The notes below the pieces were generated by a model. The model had not been told where the DNA came from, searched no databases, and saw nothing but the letters and a program-made list of their open reading frames with translations. The position numbers and the translations under genes were made by a program. From Aromatoleum toluclasticum ATCC 700605 (lineage in GTDB: Bacteria; Pseudomonadota; Gammaproteobacteria; Burkholderiales; Rhodocyclaceae), in contig NZ_KB899508.1 in the NCBI RefSeq assembly GCF_000378245.1, forward strand, positions 50,500 through 114,499: a stretch of 64,000 nt of DNA. Direction: 5' to 3'. Positions 41,315-49,779 of this stretch are shown piece by piece (within the stretch, counting starts at the first letter, position 1; the number at the start of each line of letters is the position of its first letter).

Positions 41315-41530
41315 TCACGCCAGTTCGTCGGGGTCGAGCATGCGCTGTATCACGGAGATGCGGTCCTTGAGCGCAAGCTTGCGCTTCTTGAGGCGGCGCA
41401 GCAGCAGTTCGTCTTCCTGCGGGGAGCCCTGCAGGCGCGTGATGGCGTCGTCAAGGTCGCGGTGCTCGTTGCGGAGCTCCGTGAGGCGGATCTGCAGGCT
41501 GGTGACGTGGTCGAATGCTTCCTCTGTCAT
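41315..41530 (-). CDS. YdcH/DUF465 family small protein
   Basis: This 71-residue, charged, helical protein has the DUF465/YdcH pattern: an N-terminal helix (ITRLQGSPQEDELLLRRLKK) and a KLALKDRISVIQRML C-terminus. Such proteins are probably coiled-coil hairpins of unknown role. The ATG at 41530 gives the family start MTEEAFDHV; ten further in-frame codons upstream are not conserved. It precedes metY by 37 bp. Confidence 0.85.
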   Translation of the reverse strand: MTEEAFDHVTSLQIRLTELRNEHRDLDDAITRLQGSPQEDELLLRRLKKRKLALKDRISVIQRMLDPDELA

Positions 41531-41590
41531 CGGGTACCTGCTCGGGCTTGGCGTGTGCACGCCGTTGTAGGGACGTCAAGACCGGTAATC

Positions 41591-43138
41591 TTATGCGCCG
41601 CGCGGGGCGATGACAACTCGCTGCGCAGCGTGGCCGAGCCGGGCCTTCAGTCCTGCGGGCTGGCGCGGGTGGGCGGGGAAGTCGCGGCGCGCGGCTTCGA
41701 GCTGGGCGCGGTTGGCACTGAAGTAGCGGGCTGCCTTGACTACGCGCGGGAGGTTCCTGACCAGGTGCCAGAGACTCCAGCGGTGTTCCCACACGCGGTG
41801 GGCGAAGCGGTGGCGGTAGCCCTTGCTGTCGTAGAAGCGGCGGATGTGCCAGTTGTAGAGGGCGTCCATCTCCTCGCGCGAGGCGAAGCCTTCGGGACGG
41901 TAGACGAAGTTGAGGCAGTTCATCAGGCGCCAGTCTTCGCGGAAATCGCCGCTGCTGCCGTCGGCGCATTCATCCCAGATCGGCGCGCCGTACATGGGGC
42001 TGAACTTGGTCATGTTCATCTCGTCGAGGTCCAGCGAGAGGATGAAGTCGCTGGTCGCGCGTAGCGTCTGCGGCGTTTCCCCGGGCAGGCCGAAGATGAA
42101 GAGGCCTTTGGCGCGCAGCCCGGCGGCGTGGATCTTGCAGACGGTGTCGCGCACGGCGTCGAGCGTGACGCCGGCCTTGTGGCGTTCCATCATCGCGGGG
42201 TCGGCCGACTCGATGCCGAGCGAGACCATCAGCGCGCCGGCGCGCTTGAGCTGGTGCAGCATCTCTTCCGAGGTGTGGCCGGTGCGGATCGCGCAGTTGA
42301 ACTGCATGCCCAGGGGCTTTTCGATGAGCAGGCAGCACAGTTCGTCGACGCGCTTGCGGCTGGCGGTGAACAGGTCGTCGTAGAAATTGATGTGGTGCAC
42401 GCCGAACCTGTCGCGCAGGTGCTTCATGTGCGCGTAGATGTAGGCGGCGGAGTTGACCTTGTAGAGGCGTTCGAACACGGTGCGGTCGCAGAACGAGCAG
42501 GTGTAGGGGCAGCCGCGCGAGGTGATCATCGTGGCGCCGTGGCGTTTGGCGTACGAGAAGAGCGGCAGGTGGTAGCCGGCGGGGAAGCCGGCGAGTTTTT
42601 CGTAGGCGGGGAAGGGCAGTTCGTCGAGATCGAGGATGCGCTGCCGGCGCGGGTTGGCGACGACGCGCGGGCCGTCGCGCCACACGAGGTTGTCGATCGC
42701 GGCCGGGGGCTTGCCGTCGGCGAGGTCGAGCAGGGGACCTTCGCCTTCGCCGATGCACAGGTAGTCGATCTCGGGGAAGTGCTCGAGCAGCGGCGCGCCG
42801 ATCGAGGAGGCGTGGACGTTGCCGAGCACGATGCGGATGTCCGGCCGCCGCTGCCGGATGCTTGTCGCCATGTCGATGGCGTCCATGAATGCCGAGGTCG
42901 TCGCCGAGAAACCGACGAGTTCGGGGTCGGTGGCGAGGATGGCGTCGACGTTGGCTGCGATGCCGGCCGGCGCGAACGGTCCGAGGCAGTCGTGGACGGC
43001 GGTTTCGTGCCCGTGCTTGTCCAGCCAGGCGGCGAGCGACAGGATGCCGATCGGCGCCATGCGGTTGGCCAGCACCGAAAAGTCGGGCTGTCCGGGGACG
43101 AAGTTGAAACCGGCGGGGTGAACGAGGGTGACGCGCAC
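41591..43138 (-). CDS. Radical SAM protein with N-terminal B12-binding-like domain
   Basis: This 515-residue protein has an N-terminal Rossmann-like domain of the B12-binding type (about 1-150) and a radical SAM domain with the cluster motif RGCPYTCSFCDR. The C-terminal region is long and basic. The exact DxHxxG cobalamin motif is not obvious: the equivalent stretch reads VHDCLGP. It resembles the BchE/HpnJ-type superfamily, but I cannot assign a reaction. It starts 7 bp after the HDOD gene on the same strand, so the two probably form an operon. Confidence 0.85.
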   Translation of the reverse strand: MRVTLVHPAGFNFVPGQPDFSVLANRMAPIGILSLAAWLDKHGHETAVHDCLGPFAPAGIAANVDAILATDPELVGFSATTSAFMDAIDMATSIRQRRPDIRIVLGNVHASSIGAPLLEHFPEIDYLCIGEGEGPLLDLADGKPPAAIDNLVWRDGPRVVANPRRQRILDLDELPFPAYEKLAGFPAGYHLPLFSYAKRHGATMITSRGCPYTCSFCDRTVFERLYKVNSAAYIYAHMKHLRDRFGVHHINFYDDLFTASRKRVDELCCLLIEKPLGMQFNCAIRTGHTSEEMLHQLKRAGALMVSLGIESADPAMMERHKAGVTLDAVRDTVCKIHAAGLRAKGLFIFGLPGETPQTLRATSDFILSLDLDEMNMTKFSPMYGAPIWDECADGSSGDFREDWRLMNCLNFVYRPEGFASREEMDALYNWHIRRFYDSKGYRHRFAHRVWEHRWSLWHLVRNLPRVVKAARYFSANRAQLEAARRDFPAHPRQPAGLKARLGHAAQRVVIAPRGA

Positions 43139-43145
43139 GGGGGCG

Positions 43146-44006
43146 TCAGCCGCAGAGCGCAGCCAGGATCAGCTGGCGGTTTTCGCGGGTGGATTCAAGC
43201 AGATGGTCGAGATTCCGCTGGTCGATGCCGGGGATGGCCGAATCGGGGAGGTCGGTACGGTGTTTCAGCCCCATGAGCTTGTCGAAGGGATTCGGGGTGT
43301 CGACGGCGTGAGTTGCGACGAAGAGGATCGCCGCGAGGCTGGCGGGGGGCCATGAGCCGGCGCAGGGCGCGCCGTGTTCGAAGGCATCCAGGATTTCTTC
43401 CGGCAATTCGAACACTTCGAGTACCGACTGGCTGACGGGTGTATTCCACGTGGTGACGAATTCGGCGAAGCGCGGCAGGTCTTCAGCGAGGGCGGGATAG
43501 TCGGCGGCGCGGGCCAGCAGCAGGAACTGCCCGATGTCGGTCATCATGCCAGCGAACATCGCGGTGTCGGGATTCACGGTGCGCAGTTCGCGGGCAATGG
43601 CGCAGGACCAGGCGGCGACATCGACCGAGTGCATCCACAGCCCGGAGGCGATGGTGCGCATTTTCGGCGAGCGGTGATCCTGTGCGAGCTGCTCGGCCGC
43701 CACCGCGAAGGCAAGGCAGCGCAGTGACGCAAGGCCGATGCGACGCACGGCATCGGCGACGTTGGTGATGGGGGTGGCGTAGGGGTTCAGTGTGACGGCG
43801 TTCGCCATGCGCACGGTCTTGGCGCTGAGGACGGGTTCGGTCTTGACCGCCGCCGCGATCTCTTCGAGCGAGGACGCAGGGCTGTCGGCGAGTCGCTTGA
43901 TGCGCAGCGAGACGTCGAGGGAGGTCGGGAAGCTGAGATGGCCTTCGGCAATTTCGGCCTCGATCTGCTCGCCGAATGCTCGTGCCTGAGATTCGAAATC
44001 CTTCAT
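43146..44006 (-). CDS. HDOD domain protein (second)
   Basis: This 286-residue single-domain HDOD protein has blocks LSFPTSLDVSLRIKRL, KTEPVLSAKTVRMANAV, ITNVADAVRRIGLASLRCLA and FAGMMTDIGQFLLLA. It resembles, but is not a close copy of, the HDOD protein at 37367-38236. The ATG at 44006 is chosen because the HDOD domain begins shortly after it. The open frame continues upstream without similarity. It precedes the radical SAM gene by 7 bp. Confidence 0.87.
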   Translation of the reverse strand: MKDFESQARAFGEQIEAEIAEGHLSFPTSLDVSLRIKRLADSPASSLEEIAAAVKTEPVLSAKTVRMANAVTLNPYATPITNVADAVRRIGLASLRCLAFAVAAEQLAQDHRSPKMRTIASGLWMHSVDVAAWSCAIARELRTVNPDTAMFAGMMTDIGQFLLLARAADYPALAEDLPRFAEFVTTWNTPVSQSVLEVFELPEEILDAFEHGAPCAGSWPPASLAAILFVATHAVDTPNPFDKLMGLKHRTDLPDSAIPGIDQRNLDHLLESTRENRQLILAALCG

Positions 44007-44320
44007 CGCGATCCCGGTTGGATGTTGTTCGTGAAAGTTTACCCTGCCGGGGCTCTGGTCGGGGGGCGTAGCGACGGGGCCCTCGACGGCGAAGGGCGTT
44101 TCGAGCGGTTTCGCGAGTTTGCGCCGCGGCGGTTCTTCCTGCCGGCCGGCGGAAACGGGTTTGCCCTCCGCCCGTCGATCGATGTCGCGCTCGTCCTGGC
44201 GGCAGTGCCGACTGCGGTTGTGCGGCCGGCATAATGCCGAAAGGATTGTGGGGGTTTGCCGCGGGGTGATCAATAGGTGATTTTGCCCCCCCGCGTGCGT
44301 TGCGGCCGCCCGTGCAGCAA
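44007..44320. other. Intergenic region without a supported gene
   Basis: This 314-bp stretch lies between the HDOD gene start and the GlcG-like gene stop. It is very GC-rich and I see no gene. It contains a 13-bp perfect palindrome, CGGCAT-A-ATGCCG (44227-44239), of unknown meaning. No clear promoter for the HDOD-radical SAM unit was found. Confidence 0.5.
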
Positions 44321-44734
44321 TCAGAGGCTGTACGCGGCTCCGATCGCCGCGATGCCGGCGCGCGCGATCTGTGCGTCGTCCGAGGACTTGACGCCGGAGA
44401 CGCCGACGGCACCGATCACCTCGCCGCCGACGACGATCATCTCGCCGCCTTCGAGCGGCGTGACGGGCAGGCCGAGACCGGCGAAGCGGCCGTTGTTGAC
44501 CATGTCCTCGATGGCCTTGCTGGGCTTGCGCATCATGACGCAGGTACGGGCCTTTTCGGGCGCGACGTAGGCGCTCGACGGGGGCGCGTTGTCCAGGCGC
44601 TGCAACCACAGCAGGTGGCCCCCTTCGTCGCAGATCGCGATCGTGACCGCCCAGCCGTTGCGCAGGGCTTCGGCTTCGGCCGTGGCGGCAATCTTGCGCG
44701 CGTCGTCGAGGGTCAGGACCTGGCGGGTCTTCAT
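44321..44734 (-). CDS. GlcG/HbpS family heme-binding-like protein
   Basis: This 137-residue protein is of the GlcG/HbpS family (DUF336). The pattern includes LTLDDARKIAATAEAEA, ICDEGGHLLWLQRLDNA and a C-terminal GAVGVSG segment. Members bind heme or cobalamin-type ligands or act as accessory proteins of dehydrogenases. No partner enzyme is adjacent, so the role is open. It is divergent from the chemoreceptor gene, with 275 bp between them. Confidence 0.85.
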   Translation of the reverse strand: MKTRQVLTLDDARKIAATAEAEALRNGWAVTIAICDEGGHLLWLQRLDNAPPSSAYVAPEKARTCVMMRKPSKAIEDMVNNGRFAGLGLPVTPLEGGEMIVVGGEVIGAVGVSGVKSSDDAQIARAGIAAIGAAYSL

Positions 44735-45009
44735 CTTGGGCGTCTCCGTTTGGCAAAAAGGGCGCAATTGTGCAGCGTGCGGCGGGTTTGGAAAAGCCCG
44801 TGCCGGAGCCGGCAGCGGGGACGTGGGCACGCGAAGGTCCGGATGCGTGACGAATGCATGGTGTGCCGGTGTGTTTTTGATGCGGATCACGTACTTCTCG
44901 GACAAATCCCAATACGCTGACAAAAAACGCATATCCCGATCGCCGAAGGAGATGCGACGGATTTCCGTTGGCCGCCCGACGATGTGGGGACCTGTTCGTG
45001 GAGAGGATC

Positions 45010-47025
45010 GTGAAGCTGATTTTTGCACCTGCAGTGGGTTTGATGAATCGGTGCAGTTACCCGGTGAAGTTCGGGCTGCTGGGCCTGATCATCCTGGTGG
45101 CCTTCACCAGCCTGATGCTCACCCTCGCGCGCCAGTTGAATGCGACGATCGAGCGGACGGAGCGCGAGCTTGTCGCTTCGGACCTGTCGCGGCCGATTTC
45201 CAGGGTGGTCGAGCTGATGCAGCAGCATCGTGGCCTGTCCTCGGCGGTGCTCGGGGGGCTGGAGAGTGCGACGGCGACGCGCGCCGACAAGGCCGTCGAG
45301 GTCGATCGCGCGATCGAGATGCTGGAGGCGGCGCTCCCGCAAGCGCTGCGCAAACGTGACTGGAGTGACATCCGTTCGCGCTGGAACGGATTGGCGCGGG
45401 AGGGGCTGAAGCTGAGCCAGCCCGAGAATTTCCAGACGCATACGCGGCTGATCCAGAATCTGCTGGATTTCCAGATTGCGGTCGCGGACGAGTATGGCCT
45501 GACCTTCGATCCGCAGCAGGACAGTTACTACCTGATGTCGACGGCGGTGGTCCGCACGCCCTACCTGCTCGAGCGCATCGGCCGGTTGCGCGCCAAGGGG
45601 GCAGGGGCGCTCGCGCGCGGCACGATCGACGAAGCGGGCAAGCTCGACGTGAGCGTGCTCGCGAACGACGTGGGCGGGGCGGTGGGCGATCTCGAGTCCA
45701 ACATCCGCAAGATCGTCACGCAGCGGCCCGATCTCGCGCAGCGGCTGGAGTCGTCGTTCGCGGAAATGAACGGCAAGCTCGCCAACGTCAGCGGCGTGGT
45801 GCGCCAGATTCTGGCGGGCGACCTGCAGGGCACTGCGGCGTCGGCGTACTTCGGGATGGCCACCGAGGCGATCTCGGTGGGGTACGGGCAGATGAACGAG
45901 ATCCTGCTGCCGACGCTGGACGAGCTGCTGCGGCACCGGATCGCCGAGGCCCGGCGCGTGCTGTATTTCAACATCGCCGTGCTGGTGGTCGTGGCCGTCG
46001 CGATCGCCTACCTTTCGATCGGGGTGTATCTGTCGATCATGGGCAGCGTGAAGCGGCTCGCCGAAGGCAGCCACCGGCTGGCGTCCGGCGACCTGACGAC
46101 CGCGATCAAACTGCAGGCTCGTGACGAGCTGCACATGATCGCCGACAGTTTCAACGACATGGCGTCGACGATGTGCCGCCTGATCACGAGCATCCAGAGC
46201 AATTCCGGCCAGGTGGCGGAGACGGCGCGCGGCATGGTGGAGTCGGCGCGCCAGATCGACACTTCTTCGCAGCGGCAGAGCGAGGCGGCGTCGAGCATGG
46301 CGGCGGCGGTGGAGGAGATGACGGTGGGCATCGACCACATCGCCGGCAACGCAAGCAACGCGAACGAGCTCGCGCGACGTTCGGGCAGGCTGTCGGGCGA
46401 AGGGGGCGAGGTCGTCGAGTCGGTGGTCGCCGATATCGGGGAGATCGCGCGCGCGGTGTCCGGGTCGGCCGATACCATTGTCGAGCTGGACCGCAGTTCG
46501 GAACGGATTTCGGCGATCGTGAACGTGATCAAGGAGATCGCCGACCAGACGAACCTGCTGGCGCTGAACGCGGCGATCGAGGCGGCCCGCGCGGGTGAGC
46601 AGGGGCGCGGCTTTGCGGTGGTGGCGGACGAGGTGCGCAAGCTGGCCGAGCGCACGACGCATTCGACGCAGGAGATCGCGCAGATGGTCGGGGCGATTCA
46701 GCGCGATGCGCGCGGTGCAGTAACCAGCATGCAGGGCGGCGTGACGCAGGTGAATACGGGCGTTGCCCGCGCGCAGGAGGCGGGTGTCGCGATGGCGAGC
46801 ATCCGCGACGAGGCGGGACGGGTCGTGGAAACCGTGGCCGAGATCTCAGATGCGCTGCGCGAGCAGAGTGTGGCGTCGACGGAGATTGCGCGCAACGTGG
46901 AAACGATTGCGCGCATGGCCGAGGAGAACAGCGCGATTGCCGTGGAAAGCCACCGGACGGCGGATCGGCTCGAGAGCCTCGCGGAGCAGCTGCTTACGGA
47001 CGTGAGCCGCTTCAAGGTGGCGTGA
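45010..47025 (+). CDS. Methyl-accepting chemotaxis protein
   Basis: This is a transmembrane chemoreceptor of 671 residues. A membrane segment (about 18-40) precedes a large periplasmic sensor region (about 41-315). A second membrane segment ([20 protein letters not shown]), a HAMP domain and the cytoplasmic signalling domain with hairpin tip motif [20 protein letters not shown] and [18 protein letters not shown] follow. The sensor region carries a nitrate/nitrite-sensor-like all-helical pattern, but its ligand is unknown. GTG at 45010, behind GGAG at 6-nt spacing, is the best start. Confidence 0.92.
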   Translation: MKLIFAPAVGLMNRCSYPVKFGLLGLIILVAFTSLMLTLARQLNATIERTERELVASDLSRPISRVVELMQQHRGLSSAVLGGLESATATRADKAVEVDRAIEMLEAALPQALRKRDWSDIRSRWNGLAREGLKLSQPENFQTHTRLIQNLLDFQIAVADEYGLTFDPQQDSYYLMSTAVVRTPYLLERIGRLRAKGAGALARGTIDEAGKLDVSVLANDVGGAVGDLESNIRKIVTQRPDLAQRLESSFAEMNGKLANVSGVVRQILAGDLQGTAASAYFGMATEAISVGYGQMNEILLPTLDELLRHRIAEARRVLYFNIAVLVVVAVAIAYLSIGVYLSIMGSVKRLAEGSHRLASGDLTTAIKLQARDELHMIADSFNDMASTMCRLITSIQSNSGQVAETARGMVESARQIDTSSQRQSEAASSMAAAVEEMTVGIDHIAGNASNANELARRSGRLSGEGGEVVESVVADIGEIARAVSGSADTIVELDRSSERISAIVNVIKEIADQTNLLALNAAIEAARAGEQGRGFAVVADEVRKLAERTTHSTQEIAQMVGAIQRDARGAVTSMQGGVTQVNTGVARAQEAGVAMASIRDEAGRVVETVAEISDALREQSVASTEIARNVETIARMAEENSAIAVESHRTADRLESLAEQLLTDVSRFKVA

Positions 47026-47050
47026 GGTGGCCCGAGCGCGTCCGCTCCGC

Positions 47051-48073
47051 CTATACGTGGGGAGCGGGTGCCGATTGGCGCAGCGTTTCCGAAGGCAGTT
47101 CGCCGAACATGGCCCGGTAGTCCGACGCGAAGTGCGACAGGTGCCAGAAGCCCCAGCGCGCGGCGATGTCGGCGATCTGGTGGCTGGCCGGGTCGGCGGA
47201 TTTCAGTTCGCGGCGCACGCCGTTGAGGCGCAAGGCGCGCAGGAAGCTGACGGGGTTCAGGTTGAGGATGTCCTGGAAGCTGTATTGCAGTGTGCGGCGG
47301 GACACGCGCAGCTCGGTGCATAGGTCGGCGACGGTGATCGGTGCGTCGATATGCGCGCGCATGTATTCGCGGGCGCGGTCGACGATGAGCTGGCGCGTGC
47401 GGCAGGGCGTCGCGGGCCGCGGCGTATCTTCGCGCGGCGTGATGGCTGCAACGATGCTTGCGTAGATCGCCTGTTCCAGCCCCTTGCGCATCTGCGGGTG
47501 GCGCAGCAGGTCGGGCGTGGCTTCGAGGCTGGCGAGCACCGTGAGGAGGAAGGCGCGCAGCGTTGCGGCCTGGTCGGAGGTCGCGGGGATGATCCGTCGC
47601 TTGCCGATTTCGGCTTCCACGTCGCGGTGTTCGACGCGGAAGGCGTAGTCGGTGAAGGCTTCGACGTCCGTCGTCACGGCGACGATGTCGTGCAGGCGCG
47701 GGGTGCGGTAGTCGAGGTCTTCCCCGCCCTTGAGGGTGATGATGGAGTCGAGCTCGCACGATTCGCCGCAGTACCAGCCGGTGCCGTCGAGTTCGACCGG
47801 CACGCCGATCGTGCGCGAGCCTTCCCAGGACGTGCCGATTTCGTGCACGACCTGATTGGTCCGTTCGCGGAAAACCTGCACGTTGTCGAACCAGAATTCG
47901 TGGAAGCGCCCGGTGAAGGTGCCGGCGGAAAGCTGGTCGTAGCGCTGTTTCCAGTGTTGCAGGCAGGCTGCGTGGTCGTCTGCGTCGCGTGTGTCGAGAT
48001 GAACGACGGAATACGCGTCGTCGCCGGCGGTGGGCGCAATGCCTTCGCGTCCGGCGAGGGTGTGAGCATCCAT
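47051..48073 (-). CDS. AraC-family regulator, probable QHNDH activator
   Basis: This 340-residue AraC-type transcription factor has a C-terminal double helix-turn-helix domain (about 235-335; ITVADLCTELRVSRRTLQYS, then ADIAARWGFWHLSHFASDYR) and an N-terminal ligand-sensing region of the EutR/FeaR-like type. Known QHNDH clusters are controlled by an AraC-type activator, QhpR. Because this gene is divergent from the block ending in qhp genes, I infer the same job, but the effector is unknown. The ATG at 48073 has AGGAGAC upstream. Confidence 0.88.
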   Translation of the reverse strand: MDAHTLAGREGIAPTAGDDAYSVVHLDTRDADDHAACLQHWKQRYDQLSAGTFTGRFHEFWFDNVQVFRERTNQVVHEIGTSWEGSRTIGVPVELDGTGWYCGESCELDSIITLKGGEDLDYRTPRLHDIVAVTTDVEAFTDYAFRVEHRDVEAEIGKRRIIPATSDQAATLRAFLLTVLASLEATPDLLRHPQMRKGLEQAIYASIVAAITPREDTPRPATPCRTRQLIVDRAREYMRAHIDAPITVADLCTELRVSRRTLQYSFQDILNLNPVSFLRALRLNGVRRELKSADPASHQIADIAARWGFWHLSHFASDYRAMFGELPSETLRQSAPAPHV

Positions 48074-48372
48074 TTTCCGATTGTCTCCTGACCGGAAAGG
48101 GCCGTTTGTAGTTATGGCTTTGATTGTTTTTTAAAACTAATACAAAAGTCGCACGCCGAACAGTGAAATCTTCCTAATGAAGCGCGTCGCACGGTTCGTA
48201 GGGGTTCGCTGCGGTGGTCTCCGCACGGATTGCCAATTTCGGATAACGGCTCCGGGAAGCTGCTTCCTACAATCGCCTCCATCGGTTGTGCCGCCGCGTG
48301 AGGACGCGGCTGGGGCAGCCGGAAAAAAAGCCGAACCGAACGGCACATCACATCAAGTGAGGAGACGACAAC
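48074..48372. promoter_or_regulatory. Divergent control region between AraC regulator and DUF1329-qhp block
   Basis: This 299-bp intergenic region should carry both promoters. On the plus strand TACAAT (48268-48273) is a good -10 with no good -35 (AACGGC at 17 bp), as expected for an activator-dependent promoter. Upstream there is an 8-bp direct repeat GTCGCACG at 48148-48155 and 48186-48193, 38 bp apart. GGTTCG repeats at 48193-48198 and 48203-48208. These are candidate operator half-sites only by position. Confidence 0.4.
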
Positions 48373-49752
48373 ATGACTACCAGGACGAGGAGATTCCCTC
48401 GCCTTGCGCTCATCTGCATCACGCTTGCCGCAGCGCTGGGCAGCGGGGCAGTGCGGGCGGCGGCGACCGAGGCGGAAGCGGCGACGCTGGGCAAGAGCCT
48501 GACGCCGATCGGCGCGGAGGTGGCTGCGAGCAAGGATGGCGCGATTCCGGCGTGGAACGGCGGGATGACGCAGGTGCCTGCGGGCTGGAAGCCGGGCCAT
48601 CTGGATCCCTTCAAGGACGACAAGCCGCTGTTCTCGATCGACGCGGCCAACCTCGACAAGTACGCGGACAAGCTGTCGGCCGGCCAGATCGCGCTGATCA
48701 AGGCGTACAAGGGTTATCGCATGGACGTCTATCCGAGCCGGCGCAGCTGTCCGGTGCCGGATTTCGTGGCCGCACAGACGAAGAAGAACGCGACGGCCGC
48801 GAAGCTGGGCGCGGACGGCTGGCAGCTCGAGCAGGTGTTCGGCGCGGGCGTGCCTTTCCCGGTGCCGAAGTCGGGCGCCGAGGTGATGTGGAATTACAAG
48901 TTGCGCTACACGGGACTGGGCCGGCGCGCGCAGATCTCGGCGCTGATGCCGGAGAAGGACGGCAGCTACGTCGAGAACAAGCAGTGGGCGTACGAGATGT
49001 ACCCGTTCAACGACCCGAAGGTGACCGGGCCGGCGGACGTGGGGGGCGTGGAGTCGAAGCTGCTGTACGACGTGCTGACGCCGCCGTCGCGTGCGGGCGA
49101 GGGCTACCTGATCCACGCCTACATCGACAAGCCGCAGGATGCGTGGATCTACTTCCCCGGCCAGCGCCGCGTTCGCCGCTCGCCGACTTTCGCCTATGAC
49201 AACCCCATCGCGGGTTTCGACAACCTGTACTTCGTCGACCAGATCAACATGTTCACGGGCGCGCTGGACCGCTACGACTACAAGCTGGTGGGCAAGAGGG
49301 AGATGTACGTGTCGTACAACTCCTATCGGCTGATCGACAAGAAGCAGAAGTTCAAGGACATGCTCGGGCCGGAGTATGTCAAGCGCGACCTGATGCGCTA
49401 CGAGCCGCATCGCGTGTGGGTGGTGGAAGCGACGGTGAAGGCGGACAAGCGGCATTCCTTCGCGAAGCGGGTGTTCCACTTCGACGAGGATTCGTGGGCG
49501 CTGCTGCAGGTCGACATGTACGACGCCAAGGGCAACCTGTGGCGCGTGCAGGAAGGCAGCCTGTGGGCGGCGCCGGAAGTGGGGGCGTGCATGGCGTATG
49601 AGACGCAGATGTACGACCTGGTGGCACGCCGCTACGTGGTCGATAACTGGACCGCCGAAGGCGAGGTGCTGGATCTGACCGCCGCGAAGGACGGCCGGAT
49701 CACCGCCGCGAACTTCACGCAGGACGAAATGCGCCGCCGCGGCGAGCGCTGA
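48373..49752 (+). CDS. DUF1329 family periplasmic protein
   Basis: This 459-residue secreted protein has a signal peptide of about 30 residues (ending in SGAVRAA). It is of the DUF1329 family, which is thought to adopt a LolA/LolB-like fold and accompanies DUF1302 outer-membrane proteins in clusters for hydrophobic substrates. Conserved stretches are LTPIGAEVAASKDGAIPAWN at the mature N-terminus, KDMLGPEYVKRDLMRYEPHR and a long tryptophan-rich C-terminal part. A GTGAGGAGA ribosome-binding site precedes the ATG. It is the first gene of the co-directional block. Confidence 0.9.
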   Translation: MTTRTRRFPRLALICITLAAALGSGAVRAAATEAEAATLGKSLTPIGAEVAASKDGAIPAWNGGMTQVPAGWKPGHLDPFKDDKPLFSIDAANLDKYADKLSAGQIALIKAYKGYRMDVYPSRRSCPVPDFVAAQTKKNATAAKLGADGWQLEQVFGAGVPFPVPKSGAEVMWNYKLRYTGLGRRAQISALMPEKDGSYVENKQWAYEMYPFNDPKVTGPADVGGVESKLLYDVLTPPSRAGEGYLIHAYIDKPQDAWIYFPGQRRVRRSPTFAYDNPIAGFDNLYFVDQINMFTGALDRYDYKLVGKREMYVSYNSYRLIDKKQKFKDMLGPEYVKRDLMRYEPHRVWVVEATVKADKRHSFAKRVFHFDEDSWALLQVDMYDAKGNLWRVQEGSLWAAPEVGACMAYETQMYDLVARRYVVDNWTAEGEVLDLTAAKDGRITAANFTQDEMRRRGER

Positions 49753-49779
49753 CCGCCACCCACCCGAGGGAGAAAATCC

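Noticed and set aside
39124..41370. A 748-codon plus-strand open frame opposite metY and the hydrolase
   Set aside because: Its translation is low-complexity Gly/Ala/Arg/Glu. The opposite strand encodes two clear enzymes with catalytic motifs.
43938..44234. A 98-codon plus-strand open frame in the gap after 44007
   Set aside because: It begins antisense inside the HDOD gene, has no ribosome-binding site and no recognisable feature.
44880..44960. Sigma28-type promoter for the chemoreceptor gene
   Set aside because: CCCGATCG resembles the -10 GCCGATAA only partly, and no TAAA -35 stands at the right distance.
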